Origin: IMCC26077 sp964561165
Lineage (GTDB): Bacteria > Actinomycetota > Actinomycetes > Nanopelagicales > Nanopelagicaceae
NCBI GenBank assembly: GCA_964561165.1
Contig: CAZLOJ010000057.1
Span: 1-5,930, forward strand
Reading direction: 5' to 3'
Length of the DNA: 5,930 nucleotides
Each line of letters opens with the position of its first letter. Position 1 is the first letter of the stretch. The notes under the pieces were generated by a model. That model was given only the letters and a program-made list of their open reading frames with translations, did no database searches and was not told the DNA's origin. Of this stretch, positions 1-5,881 are shown one piece after another. Both the position numbers and the translations under genes were made by a program.

Positions 1-402
1 GTCGATGTCTATCGATCGAGCGGCCCTGGCGGACAGAGCGTTAACACCACAGATAGCGCCGTTCGTTTAACGCACGTACCGACAGGAATTGTGGTCTCCT
101 GCCAGAACGAGAAAAGTCAGCTCCAAAATAAAGAATCTGCACTTCGAATTCTCCGAGCGCGTCTTTTGGCAGCAGCAGTAGAGGCGCAGGAGGCTGCTGC
201 TGCAGCAGAGCGTAAGAGCCAGATCCGAACGGTGGATCGAAGCGAACGAATTCGCACGTACAACTTCCCCGAGAATCGATTGAGCGACCATCGCGTAAAT
301 TTCAAAGCTAATAATCTCTCGGTGGTACTCGATGGGGAATTAGATCCAGTTATTCAAGCGTTGATTGATGCTGATAAGGCAACCCGTTTAGCGGCTGGCT
401 AA
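1..402 (+). CDS. prfA: Peptide chain release factor 1 (RF1), C-terminal part, 5' end outside window
   Basis: RF1 recognises UAA/UAG in the ribosomal A site and triggers hydrolysis of peptidyl-tRNA. The window opens inside the gene in frame 1. Codons from position 1 read VDVYRSSGPGGQSVNTTDSA, the class I release-factor catalytic domain. The GGQ motif lies at 28-36, and its Gln codon (34-36) is the residue that PrmC methylates. The stretch after it (RLTHVPTGIVVSCQNEKSQ) and the tail with RIRTYNFPENRLSDHR are typical of RF1. An Ala/Glu-rich helical segment lies at about 166-215. The reading frame runs without interruption to TAA at 400-402. The N-terminal domain, including the anticodon-mimic loop, is missing only because the window starts here, so RF1 versus RF2 rests on the C-terminal sequence and the neighbouring prmC. 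An internal ATG at 91 is not the start, because coding similarity continues upstream of it. Confidence 0.96.
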   Translation, partial: VDVYRSSGPGGQSVNTTDSAVRLTHVPTGIVVSCQNEKSQLQNKESALRILRARLLAAAVEAQEAAAAAERKSQIRTVDRSERIRTYNFPENRLSDHRVNFKANNLSVVLDGELDPVIQALIDADKATRLAAG

Positions 403-409
403 AAGAACA

Positions 410-1246
410 ATGAATGGCGCTCGTGAACTATTGCGATGGGCAGAGCAAGAGCTGAAGTCCACAACGCAAGATCCTGTATTGGATGCCCAGATTCTTCTTG
501 CAGAAGCAACCGGACTTTCTCGAACGCACGTGCTCCTTCGAGAGCGCTTTGAACCCAATGAAGAAGCTCAGTTCCGAGATTGGATTGGTCGAAGGCAAAA
601 GGGCGAACCGATTCAGTACATAACTGGTCGCGCATACTTTCGAAAGCTCACACTTGAGGTCGGCCCTGGAGTGCTCATCCCTCGACCAGAAAGTGAGCAG
701 TTAGTAACAGATGTGATCTCGAAGATTAGTGAAGTTGTAGAAGCTCGTGTTGTCGATTTAGGCGCGGGATCTGGCGCGCTCGCGTTGAGTATCGCAACAG
801 AACTGCCGAATGTGAAGGTGACAGCAGTGGAGAGAGAGCGTGCTGCTATTACGTGGCTCGAGCGAAATGTTAAGAACCTCGGTGCGGTGGTAAATCATGA
901 AATAGAAATTGTTTGCGCTGATATCACGCAATTCGATGGCAAACATAACTTCGATGCAGTAATTGCTAATCCTCCATATATTCCAGATACGCAAGAATTA
1001 CCGAGAGAAGTTTTGGATTTCGAGCCGCACGCTGCACTCTTTGGCGGGGGTGAGGGGTTGGACGCCCCACAAGCGTTTATTGCTGCAGCGCTCCGGGCGC
1101 TAAAGCCCGGTGGGTATCTCGCTATTGAGCATCATGAGGAGCACGGCGAGGCAATCTGCGAGATTCTTGAGCGCTCGTTCGAAAGCGTGCACCTTCACTA
1201 TGATTTAAATGGTAGAGCTCGATTCAGTAGTGGAGTGCTCAAGTAA
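410..1246 (+). CDS. prmC: Peptide chain release factor N5-glutamine methyltransferase (PrmC/HemK)
   Basis: This protein transfers a methyl group from S-adenosylmethionine to the Gln of the GGQ motif of release factors in the cytosol, which raises termination efficiency. It has 278 residues, the usual family length. The N-terminal helical release-factor-binding domain covers about 1-75 and contains QYITGRAYF near 69-77. PRPESEQLV is at 91-99. SAM motif I is VDLGAGSGALAL at 115-126. The substrate-Gln-binding signature NPPY is at 187-190 within FDAVIANPPYIP. A late motif, LKPGGYLAIEH, lies at about 231-241. The gene starts 7 bp after the prfA stop, with only a weak purine stretch (AAAAGA) upstream, so translation is probably coupled to prfA, which encodes its own substrate. 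Its stop overlaps the next start as TAATG. No key residue appears to be missing. Confidence 0.95.
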   Translation: MNGARELLRWAEQELKSTTQDPVLDAQILLAEATGLSRTHVLLRERFEPNEEAQFRDWIGRRQKGEPIQYITGRAYFRKLTLEVGPGVLIPRPESEQLVTDVISKISEVVEARVVDLGAGSGALALSIATELPNVKVTAVERERAAITWLERNVKNLGAVVNHEIEIVCADITQFDGKHNFDAVIANPPYIPDTQELPREVLDFEPHAALFGGGEGLDAPQAFIAAALRALKPGGYLAIEHHEEHGEAICEILERSFESVHLHYDLNGRARFSSGVLK

Positions 1247-1890
1247 TGAATGAGTTAGTAGAGATTTCTCATCCGGCAGCGATAGATATTGCCTTGCGTG
1301 AGATTAGAGCAGGTAATGTGATTTCTTTTCCGTTGGAGAGTGGCTATGTGCTGGCTGCGGATGCATTTAATCGAGCAGCAGTTGGTGAACTTCATCTCCT
1401 ACGAAGTGATCCACCAGGCCAAGCTGCGTCGGTGATGATTGGTGATAAAGCGCGAATCGTGGGCATAGTTCGTGAACCATCAGTGGCAGCCCAAAAGCTG
1501 ATTGATATGTTCTGGCCCGGTCCGCTCACCTTGTACTTACGACCACATGCAGCGTTGACGTGGGATCTTGGCGATGAGCGAATTCTTGATCAGATTGCCG
1601 TGCGCGTGCCTGATAGTGAGTTTGCGATTCGGCTGTTGAACGAGACGGGACCTTTGGCGGTCGCAGGGGCGGGACTTGCGGGTAGAGCAGCGTTTACCGA
1701 GCCTGCGCTGGTGCGAGATGTCTTTGGTGCAAATGTCGGCGTGATAATTGATGGCGGTGCGATAACTGATGTGGTGCAGAGCACTGTCGTGGATTGCACA
1801 CAGACGCCACCTCGAGTCATTCGAGTGGGGGCGGTAGCGCAGGCGAGCCTTCGCCAAGCATGGCCTGAGATAAGTCAGGATTTGGGCTAG
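1246..1890 (+). CDS. Sua5/YrdC/TsaC-fold protein with degenerate active-site motifs
   Basis: Position and overall sequence place this 214-residue protein in the Sua5/YrdC/TsaC family. That family makes threonylcarbamoyl-AMP from Thr, bicarbonate and ATP for t6A37 tRNA modification. Fold-level motifs are kept: FWPGPLTL (89-96), IAVRVPD (117-123), GPLAVAG (135-141), STVVD (179-183) and RVIRVGAV (190-197). The signature active-site residues are not kept. The usual PTDTVYGL reads PLESGYVL (29-36), the KGR (KxR) motif reads RSD (53-55), and the SSANxSG motif reads AGAGLAG (140-146). The frame is intact, with no frameshift, and the flanking genes look normal. Catalysis of the canonical reaction is therefore doubtful. 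It may be an inactive paralogue, a repurposed ligand-binding protein or an unusually divergent synthase. The start is the ATG in TAATG, overlapping prmC by one base, with GGAG at 1232-1235 as a possible ribosome binding site. Family assignment is fairly firm; function is not, so no symbol is given. Confidence 0.85.
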   Translation: MNELVEISHPAAIDIALREIRAGNVISFPLESGYVLAADAFNRAAVGELHLLRSDPPGQAASVMIGDKARIVGIVREPSVAAQKLIDMFWPGPLTLYLRPHAALTWDLGDERILDQIAVRVPDSEFAIRLLNETGPLAVAGAGLAGRAAFTEPALVRDVFGANVGVIIDGGAITDVVQSTVVDCTQTPPRVIRVGAVAQASLRQAWPEISQDLG

Positions 1891-1927
1891 ATTTCAGTTA
1901 GATTCACGTGGCTAGTACCTGTTCGAT

Positions 1928-1933
1928 GGGAGA
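1928..1933 (+). promoter_or_regulatory. Ribosome binding site of glyA
   Basis: GGGAGA lies 6 bases before the ATG at 1940. It is the clearest Shine-Dalgarno sequence in the first half of the window and supports that ATG as the glyA start. The gene upstream ends 49 bp earlier, so glyA initiates on its own rather than by stop-start overlap. Confidence 0.7.
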
Positions 1934-1939
1934 TATCAG

Positions 1940-3199
1940 ATGAGCGCACGATATTACGGAGCAAGTTACGAAGCTCTTGAAGCGCAAGATCCTGATGTGG
2001 CAGCGATGCTCATCGCAGAGTTAGAGCGAGAACGTAATGGCCTACAACTCATTGCAAGTGAAAATTTCACGTCACCAGCAGTTCTTGCCGCTCTTGGCTC
2101 GACTCTCTCGAATAAATATGCCGAGGGGTACCCCGGTAAGCGCTACTACGGAGGTTGTGAGGAGGTCGACAAGGTCGAAGAGTTAGGCATTGCGCGCGCC
2201 AAGGAGCTCTTCGGTGCAGAGCATGCGAACTTGCAACCACACTCAGGTGCCAGCGCAAATATTGCGGTCTATCAGGCATTCACAAAACCGGGTGACACAG
2301 TGCTGGCCATGTCTCTTCCACACGGCGGACATTTAACGCACGGCTCCAAAGTTAACTTCTCTGGAAAATGGTTCAACGTAGAGTCCTATGGAGTCCGTAA
2401 AGATACTGAGTTAATCGATTATGACGAGTTGCGCGAATTAGCAATCAAACATAAACCAAAAATGATTTGTAGTGGCGCTACCGCATATCCCAGCTTGATT
2501 GATTTCGAGCGTGTTCGTGAAATCTGCGATGAAGTTGGTTCAATCATGTGGGTAGATGCAGCCCATTTCATTGGATTGGTTGCTGGAAAAGCCATTCCAT
2601 CTCCGGTTCCATATGCAGATGTCGTTTCGTTCACCACGCACAAAGTCCTACGTGGCCCTCGTGGTGGAATGATTTTGTCTAAAGCAGAACACGCAGCTGC
2701 GATTGATAAGGCTGTCTTTCCTGGCATGCAAGGCGGTCCAATTATGAGCGCGGTTGCGGCAAAGGCAGTTGCTCTCAAGGAATGTTTGCAACCTAGCTAC
2801 CAAAAGTATGCAAAAGATGTCGTACTCAACGCGCAAGCACTCGCTGCCGGTCTAGTCGAAGAAGGGATGCGCGCTGTCTCTGGAGGAACTCAGACACATT
2901 TAGCGTTAATCGATGTGCAAGCTCTAGGTGTAAACGGTAAAGAGGCAGACGAGCGGTGCGGAAGTGCAGGCATCACACTCAATAAGAACTCTATCCCGTT
3001 CGATCCTCAACCGCCGTCAATAACAAGTGGAATACGAGTGGGCAGCCCATCAATCACGACACAGGGGATGGGCGTGGCTGAGATGAAAGTCATCGCATCA
3101 TTGATTGCTCGCGCAATTAAGGATCCGGCTTCATCGGCGAAGATTGCTGGTGAAGTGAAAGATCTCTGCAGGCGATTTCCTGTCTATCCAGAGCGTTAA
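1940..3199 (+). CDS. glyA: Serine hydroxymethyltransferase
   Basis: GlyA is a cytosolic PLP enzyme. It interconverts serine plus tetrahydrofolate with glycine plus 5,10-methylene-tetrahydrofolate, the main entry to one-carbon units. The 419 residues match the usual bacterial length of about 415-430. Visible signatures are LIASENFTSPAVL (37-49), NKYAEGYPGKRYYGGCE (58-74), the PLP-contact segment DAAHF with Asp206 and His209, and the Schiff-base lysine Lys235 in FTTHKVLRGPRGG (231-243). TSGIRVGSP (362-370) carries Arg366, the substrate-carboxylate arginine. All expected catalytic residues are present. The ATG at 1940 is preceded by GGGAGA at good spacing. The last base of the stop codon is the first base of the wecA-like ATG (TAATG). 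A glyA next to wecA and the atp genes is a known actinobacterial arrangement. The 49 bp upstream hold no recognisable riboswitch and no convincing promoter. Confidence 0.97.
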   Translation: MSARYYGASYEALEAQDPDVAAMLIAELERERNGLQLIASENFTSPAVLAALGSTLSNKYAEGYPGKRYYGGCEEVDKVEELGIARAKELFGAEHANLQPHSGASANIAVYQAFTKPGDTVLAMSLPHGGHLTHGSKVNFSGKWFNVESYGVRKDTELIDYDELRELAIKHKPKMICSGATAYPSLIDFERVREICDEVGSIMWVDAAHFIGLVAGKAIPSPVPYADVVSFTTHKVLRGPRGGMILSKAEHAAAIDKAVFPGMQGGPIMSAVAAKAVALKECLQPSYQKYAKDVVLNAQALAAGLVEEGMRAVSGGTQTHLALIDVQALGVNGKEADERCGSAGITLNKNSIPFDPQPPSITSGIRVGSPSITTQGMGVAEMKVIASLIARAIKDPASSAKIAGEVKDLCRRFPVYPER

Positions 3200-4302
3200 T
3201 GCGCGAGCATTTATTAGTACTGCTTATTGCAGCCGTTTTCGTTTACCTCCTTACGCCCTACGCCCGAACACTTGCCCTTAAATCTGGCGCAGTCGCAAAA
3301 GTGCGAGATCGAGATGTCCATACTGAGGTAACAGCGCGCTGGGGCGGCATCGCCATTTGGTTATCGATCATGCTCACTATCCTGATCGCTTCGCAATTGA
3401 ATTTGCTGAGTAAAGCCTTTCAACAAGATGAGCAAATAAAAGGTATCTGCATCGCTGCGACTGTCATCTGTTTACTTGGCGTACTTGATGACAAGTGGGG
3501 AATCGACGCCATTACCAAGCTTGCAGGGCAAACGTTGGCTGCAGCAATCTTGGTTAACTTCGGTGTGCAGCTGCTGTGGTTACCGCTCAATGGCGTAACG
3601 ATGCTACCGACCTCCTTGGGGCAGCTGATTACAATCTTGATTATTGTCGTCACCATCAATGCAGTGAATTTCATCGACGGGCTAGACGGCCTTGCTTCAG
3701 GAATCGTGGCTATCGCAGCAGGTTGTTTCTTCGCCTTTGCGTACCTACTATCGGTGGTCTATAACTTTGATCGCGCGGGCGCACCTTCACTCCTTACCGC
3801 AATCATGATGGGCGCATGTTTAGGTTTCTTGCCGCATAACTTTTATCCAGCAAAGATCTTCATGGGAGATTCAGGATCGATGCTTTTAGGTTTACTACTG
3901 GGTGTCGCGGCGATAACGCTTACCGGTCAGATAGATGCGAATGCAATTGCCTCACAGAATTTCGCGCCGACTCTTGTGCCACTGCTTTTGCCCTTTGCGG
4001 TATTAGCGATTCCATCCATCGATCTCTTGCTTGCTGTGATTCGACGAACTCGCGCAGGACGATCTCCATTCGCACCTGATATGGGGCATCTGCATCATCG
4101 GTTATTGGCGCGCGGCCATACGCAACGAAGTGCAACTGTGATGATGTATCTCTGGACTTTAGTCGTCGCAGCTCCAGTCTCTGCGTCTGCATTTATCTCG
4201 TGGCGAATAAACCTGCTGCTTTCGGTGGCACTCGCGCTTCCAATCCTGTTGCTCTCACTTCGACCGAAGTACGTGACAAACATCGCGAAGTCTCGTACGT
4301 GA
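3199..4302 (+). CDS. wecA: Polyprenyl-phosphate N-acetylhexosamine-1-phosphate transferase (WecA/Rfe/TagO type)
   Basis: This integral membrane enzyme of the MraY/WecA superfamily transfers a sugar-1-phosphate, probably GlcNAc-1-P from UDP-GlcNAc, to polyprenyl (decaprenyl) phosphate on the cytoplasmic face. That step starts assembly of an envelope glycan; in mycobacteria the equivalent gene starts arabinogalactan linker synthesis. The 367 residues are mostly hydrophobic, with about ten or eleven likely membrane spans. Family motifs in order are RWGGIAIW (47-54), DDKW with the Mg-binding DD pair (97-98), NAVNFIDGLDGLA (154-166), NFYPAKIFMGDSGS (214-227) and HLHHRLLARG (297-306). The HLHHRL form points to the WecA/TagO branch, not MraY. 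The start overlaps the glyA stop by one base without a clear ribosome binding site, suggesting translational coupling. The exact sugar substrate and the glycan made are inferred from the family and position. Confidence 0.9.
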   Translation: MREHLLVLLIAAVFVYLLTPYARTLALKSGAVAKVRDRDVHTEVTARWGGIAIWLSIMLTILIASQLNLLSKAFQQDEQIKGICIAATVICLLGVLDDKWGIDAITKLAGQTLAAAILVNFGVQLLWLPLNGVTMLPTSLGQLITILIIVVTINAVNFIDGLDGLASGIVAIAAGCFFAFAYLLSVVYNFDRAGAPSLLTAIMMGACLGFLPHNFYPAKIFMGDSGSMLLGLLLGVAAITLTGQIDANAIASQNFAPTLVPLLLPFAVLAIPSIDLLLAVIRRTRAGRSPFAPDMGHLHHRLLARGHTQRSATVMMYLWTLVVAAPVSASAFISWRINLLLSVALALPILLLSLRPKYVTNIAKSRT

Positions 4303-4679
4303 TTAACTACCCGAAGCTCTTTCTGAAAGGTGCAGCGCTCCCTGCCCTAACGATTGGTGGTATTGGAACAGCACTTGCAAGCGTCGTTGCGGGAAGCAGC
4401 GGTTTCTTTGCAGGGCTGGCCGCGCTCACAGTGGTACTCCTGTTTTTCATTATTCATCTACTTATCGCGGCTACGACGCGAACGCTCGACCCTCGTCTGA
4501 CCTTTGCCTTCGTCGCGTTGAGCTTCTTGACCAAGTTGATCGGAATGGCCGGTTTCATGGTGGCGCTCTCGCGCACCAGTATCGACCGACCCTGGTTTGC
4601 CGGTGTTGCCTTCGCCACTGCGGCAGGGTGGTTAGTGGGCGAGATGCTCGCTTATCGCCAGCTGGTCCGCGGGCGCTAG
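4299..4679 (+). CDS. Small membrane protein upstream of atpB, AtpI-like (Rv1303-type)
   Basis: This hydrophobic protein of 126 residues has about four likely membrane helices (roughly 12-32, 36-58, 66-90 and 98-118). It sits directly before the ATP synthase genes, where Actinobacteria carry a short gene usually annotated as ATP synthase protein I. Family members are thought to help Fo assembly, but no motif here proves that. The preferred start is the GTG at 4299, whose last three bases form the wecA-like stop (GTGA), a common coupling signal, with GAAG at 4287-4290 as a weak ribosome binding site. An ATG in the same frame at 4200 would add 33 residues, but these are polar, unlike the family, and lie entirely inside the wecA-like coding region. 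The second half is GC-rich compared with its neighbours. Gene identity rests mainly on context, size and hydrophobicity. Confidence 0.75.
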   Translation: MINYPKLFLKGAALPALTIGGIGTALASVVAGSSGFFAGLAALTVVLLFFIIHLLIAATTRTLDPRLTFAFVALSFLTKLIGMAGFMVALSRTSIDRPWFAGVAFATAAGWLVGEMLAYRQLVRGR

Positions 4680-4689
4680 GGTTGGGGCC

Positions 4690-4962
4690 ATGGCCAAGGA
4701 GCGAGATCTACCCGAGAACACAGGGAACACAGGGAACACAGGGGGCCCTGATAGTTCCGATAACTCCCGGCGCGAGTCTCGGGGCGAGGAGAGCGCGCTC
4801 TGGTCAATCTTTGGCTACCTCATCTCAGGGCAGATTGTCTGGGGTGGGATTGGCTTTGCACTTGATCGTTGGCTGGGAACCTCGTTCTTGGTTCTGGTCG
4901 GCCTCCTGTTAGGTATGGGCTCCTCTATTTATTTGGTCTGGTTGCGATTCGGCAGGAAGTAA
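4690..4962 (+). CDS. AtpZ/AtpI-family F1Fo ATP synthase accessory protein with N-terminal NTG repeats
   Basis: This 90-residue protein has two parts. Residues 1-35 are hydrophilic, with three consecutive Asn-Thr-Gly triplets (10-18) followed by a Ser/Arg/Glu-rich stretch. Residues 38-86 form a helical hairpin of two membrane spans, with a glycine-rich first helix (YLISGQIVWGGIGFALDRWLG) and a second helix containing GLLLGMGSS. The pattern G-x-x-x-G before an ALDRWLGT turn matches the AtpZ/ATPase_gene1 family, small proteins encoded just before atpB and linked to Fo assembly or ion handling. The ATG at 4690 lies 10 bp after the preceding stop. AGGG at 4678-4681, overlapping that stop, is a plausible ribosome binding site. 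GC is about 70% by hand count over 4741-4800, higher than in neighbouring genes. Family assignment is by pattern only. Confidence 0.8.
   Translation: MAKERDLPENTGNTGNTGGPDSSDNSRRESRGEESALWSIFGYLISGQIVWGGIGFALDRWLGTSFLVLVGLLLGMGSSIYLVWLRFGRK
4717..4743 (+). repeat. Three perfect tandem copies of a 9-bp unit, in frame (Asn-Thr-Gly)
   Basis: The unit AACACAGGG occurs three times without mismatch at 4717-4725, 4726-4734 and 4735-4743. It is in frame with the AtpZ-like gene and encodes NTG three times in the polar N-terminus. Copy-number change by slippage would add or remove whole triplets of residues without shifting the frame. Confidence 0.97.
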
Positions 4963-4965
4963 TGA

Positions 4966-5007
4966 TTTCGCGCAAACGGCCATTTCCCCATAGGGTTTGG
5001 CGCGAAG
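4966..5007 (+). promoter_or_regulatory. Imperfect hairpin in the atpZ-like/atpB intergenic gap
   Basis: The left arm TTTCGCGCAAAC (4966-4977) pairs with the right arm GTTTGGCGCGAAG (4995-5007). CAAAC/GTTTG forms five pairs, then one bulged G at 5000, then six Watson-Crick pairs and a terminal T-G wobble. The loop is 17 bases (4978-4994). It begins 4 bases after the AtpZ-like stop and ends 46 bases before the atpB GTG. No T-run follows, so it does not look like an intrinsic terminator. An RNA processing or stability element, or a protein-binding inverted repeat, is possible. Pairing is read directly from sequence; the function is unknown. Confidence 0.55.
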
Positions 5008-5038
5008 CACGTTGACTCCGGTCTGATTGATTCTCGAT

Positions 5039-5044
5039 GGAAGG
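5039..5044 (+). promoter_or_regulatory. Ribosome binding site deciding the atpB start
   Basis: GGAAGG lies 9 bases before the GTG at 5054 and 15 bases before the next in-frame GTG at 5060. The spacing favours 5054 as the start of atpB. Confidence 0.6.
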
Positions 5045-5053
5045 TTTGGGTAG

Positions 5054-5836
5054 GTGCGAGTGACGCGGTTATCTGAAGGCGAGGGTTTCACACCTCCCAG
5101 TGCAGTCGACTTTAATCTTCCGCCAATCTTTGGTGACAATGCATTTACTACTAAACCGATTTTCTTAGTTTTCTTCTCGGTAATTCTTATCTCAGTATTT
5201 TTTATTCTTGCATCGCGCAAAGCGGCAATCGTGCCTTCGAAGCTCCAGTTTGCAGGAGAGAGCGTCTACGGTTTCGTGCGAAATGATCTGGCGAAAGATG
5301 TTATTGGCCACGAGTTCATGCGTTTTGTGCCATACCTTTTCACACTCTTCACTTTCATTCTGGTCAACAACATCTTCGGAATCGTGCCGATGCTCCAATT
5401 CCCAACGATGTCTCGTGTGAGCTTCCCGTATGTTTTGGCAATCATCACATTCTTGGTCTTTCACTATGTTGGTATTCGAAAGCAAGGCGCCCTCAAGTAC
5501 ATCAAAGAGATCATGTTCATGCCAGGAGTTCCCAAGCCTGCGTACATTCTCATCACACCACTTGAACTTCTCACCTTCTTCCTTGTACGTCCATTGACGC
5601 TCTCGCTCCGTCTTTTTGCCAATATGTTTGCTGGTCACCTGCTGCTCTTGGTGTTCATCCTTGGTGGAGAGCATCTACTTCAGGGCGTGATTGGTTTGAA
5701 GTTGATCAGCCCCTTTGCTTTCTTTATCGGCATCGTGTTGACCTTCTTCGAGTTCATGGTCCAATGCCTCCAGGCATACATCTTCACTTTGCTCGCAGCC
5801 TTGTACATCGCTGGAGCCTTGGCGGATGAGCACTAA
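5054..5836 (+). CDS. atpB: F1Fo ATP synthase subunit a
   Basis: Subunit a is the membrane stator part of Fo that forms the two proton half-channels next to the c-ring. The 260 residues contain several long hydrophobic helices (about 35-54, 92-113, 123-140, 163-180, 182-206, 216-234 and 236-256). The essential arginine is Arg186 in LTLSLRLFANMFAGHLL (181-197). The last helix carries CLQAYIFTLLAALY (238-251) with Gln240, matching the conserved Gln near the channel. His195 and Glu233 occupy the positions of E. coli Glu219 and His245, so the pair is swapped, as in many non-enteric and mitochondrial enzymes. The C-terminus ADEH is family-typical. The start is taken as GTG 5054 because of GGAAGG at 5039-5044; GTG 5060 is the alternative and would remove only two residues. 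atpE follows 67 bp later, so this is the normal atpB-atpE order. Confidence 0.96.
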   Translation: MRVTRLSEGEGFTPPSAVDFNLPPIFGDNAFTTKPIFLVFFSVILISVFFILASRKAAIVPSKLQFAGESVYGFVRNDLAKDVIGHEFMRFVPYLFTLFTFILVNNIFGIVPMLQFPTMSRVSFPYVLAIITFLVFHYVGIRKQGALKYIKEIMFMPGVPKPAYILITPLELLTFFLVRPLTLSLRLFANMFAGHLLLLVFILGGEHLLQGVIGLKLISPFAFFIGIVLTFFEFMVQCLQAYIFTLLAALYIAGALADEH

Positions 5837-5851
5837 AGAGTTTTGCTAAAG

Positions 5852-5873
5852 CGATAAGGCGCCCGTCTTATCG
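5852..5873 (+). promoter_or_regulatory. Intercistronic hairpin between atpB and atpE
   Basis: CGATAAG (5852-5858) pairs perfectly with CTTATCG (5867-5873). The stem extends inward by a G-T wobble (5859/5866) and a C-G pair (5860/5865), leaving a 4-base loop, GCCC. It lies 15 bases after the atpB stop and 30 bases before the atpE ATG. What follows is purine-rich, not a T-run, so a terminator is unlikely. An mRNA stability or processing element affecting atpE level is a reasonable guess, since subunit c is needed in many copies per enzyme. Confidence 0.6.
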
Positions 5874-5878
5874 ATAAG
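5867..5878. repeat. 12-bp perfect palindrome overlapping the hairpin arm
   Basis: CTTATCGATAAG equals its own reverse complement. Its left half is the right arm of the atpB-atpE hairpin, and its right half repeats the left arm (CGATAAG at 5852-5858 and 5872-5878). It could be a DNA-level protein site or simply part of the RNA structure. Confidence 0.9.
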
Positions 5879-5881
5879 AAC

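Noticed and set aside
169..208. 10-bp inverted repeat (169-178/194-203) and 12-bp palindrome CTGCTGCAGCAG (197-208) inside prfA
   Set aside because: They arise from runs of GCA/GCT alanine codons in the Ala-rich segment of RF1; no reason to see a regulatory element.
1891..1939. Possible promoter or riboswitch before glyA (TAGTAC at 1913-1918, CACGTG palindrome)
   Set aside because: The gap is too short for a riboswitch, and the -10-like hexamer has no matching -35; a 6-bp palindrome is expected by chance.
2419..2778. 119-residue minus-strand frame opposite glyA
   Set aside because: It is antisense to the conserved PLP region of glyA; the open frame is a by-product of codon use.
4200..4298. 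ATG at 4200 as the start of the AtpI-like gene
   Set aside because: It would place 33 polar residues inside the wecA-like gene; the GTG at 4299 overlapping the stop as GTGA is the more usual arrangement and gives a family-like length.
4628..4912. 94-residue + strand reading frame overlapping the AtpI-like and AtpZ-like genes
   Set aside because: It is a shadow frame in GC-rich DNA; the AtpZ-like frame has the recognisable two-helix pattern and this one has none.
5012..5040. TTGACT as a possible -35 box for an atpB promoter
   Set aside because: No acceptable -10 hexamer lies 16-18 bases downstream (CGATGG at 17). The single hexamer is not enough.
5192..5674. 160-residue minus-strand frame opposite atpB
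   Set aside because: It is highly charged with low-complexity composition, antisense to a clearly conserved gene, and has no recognisable family.
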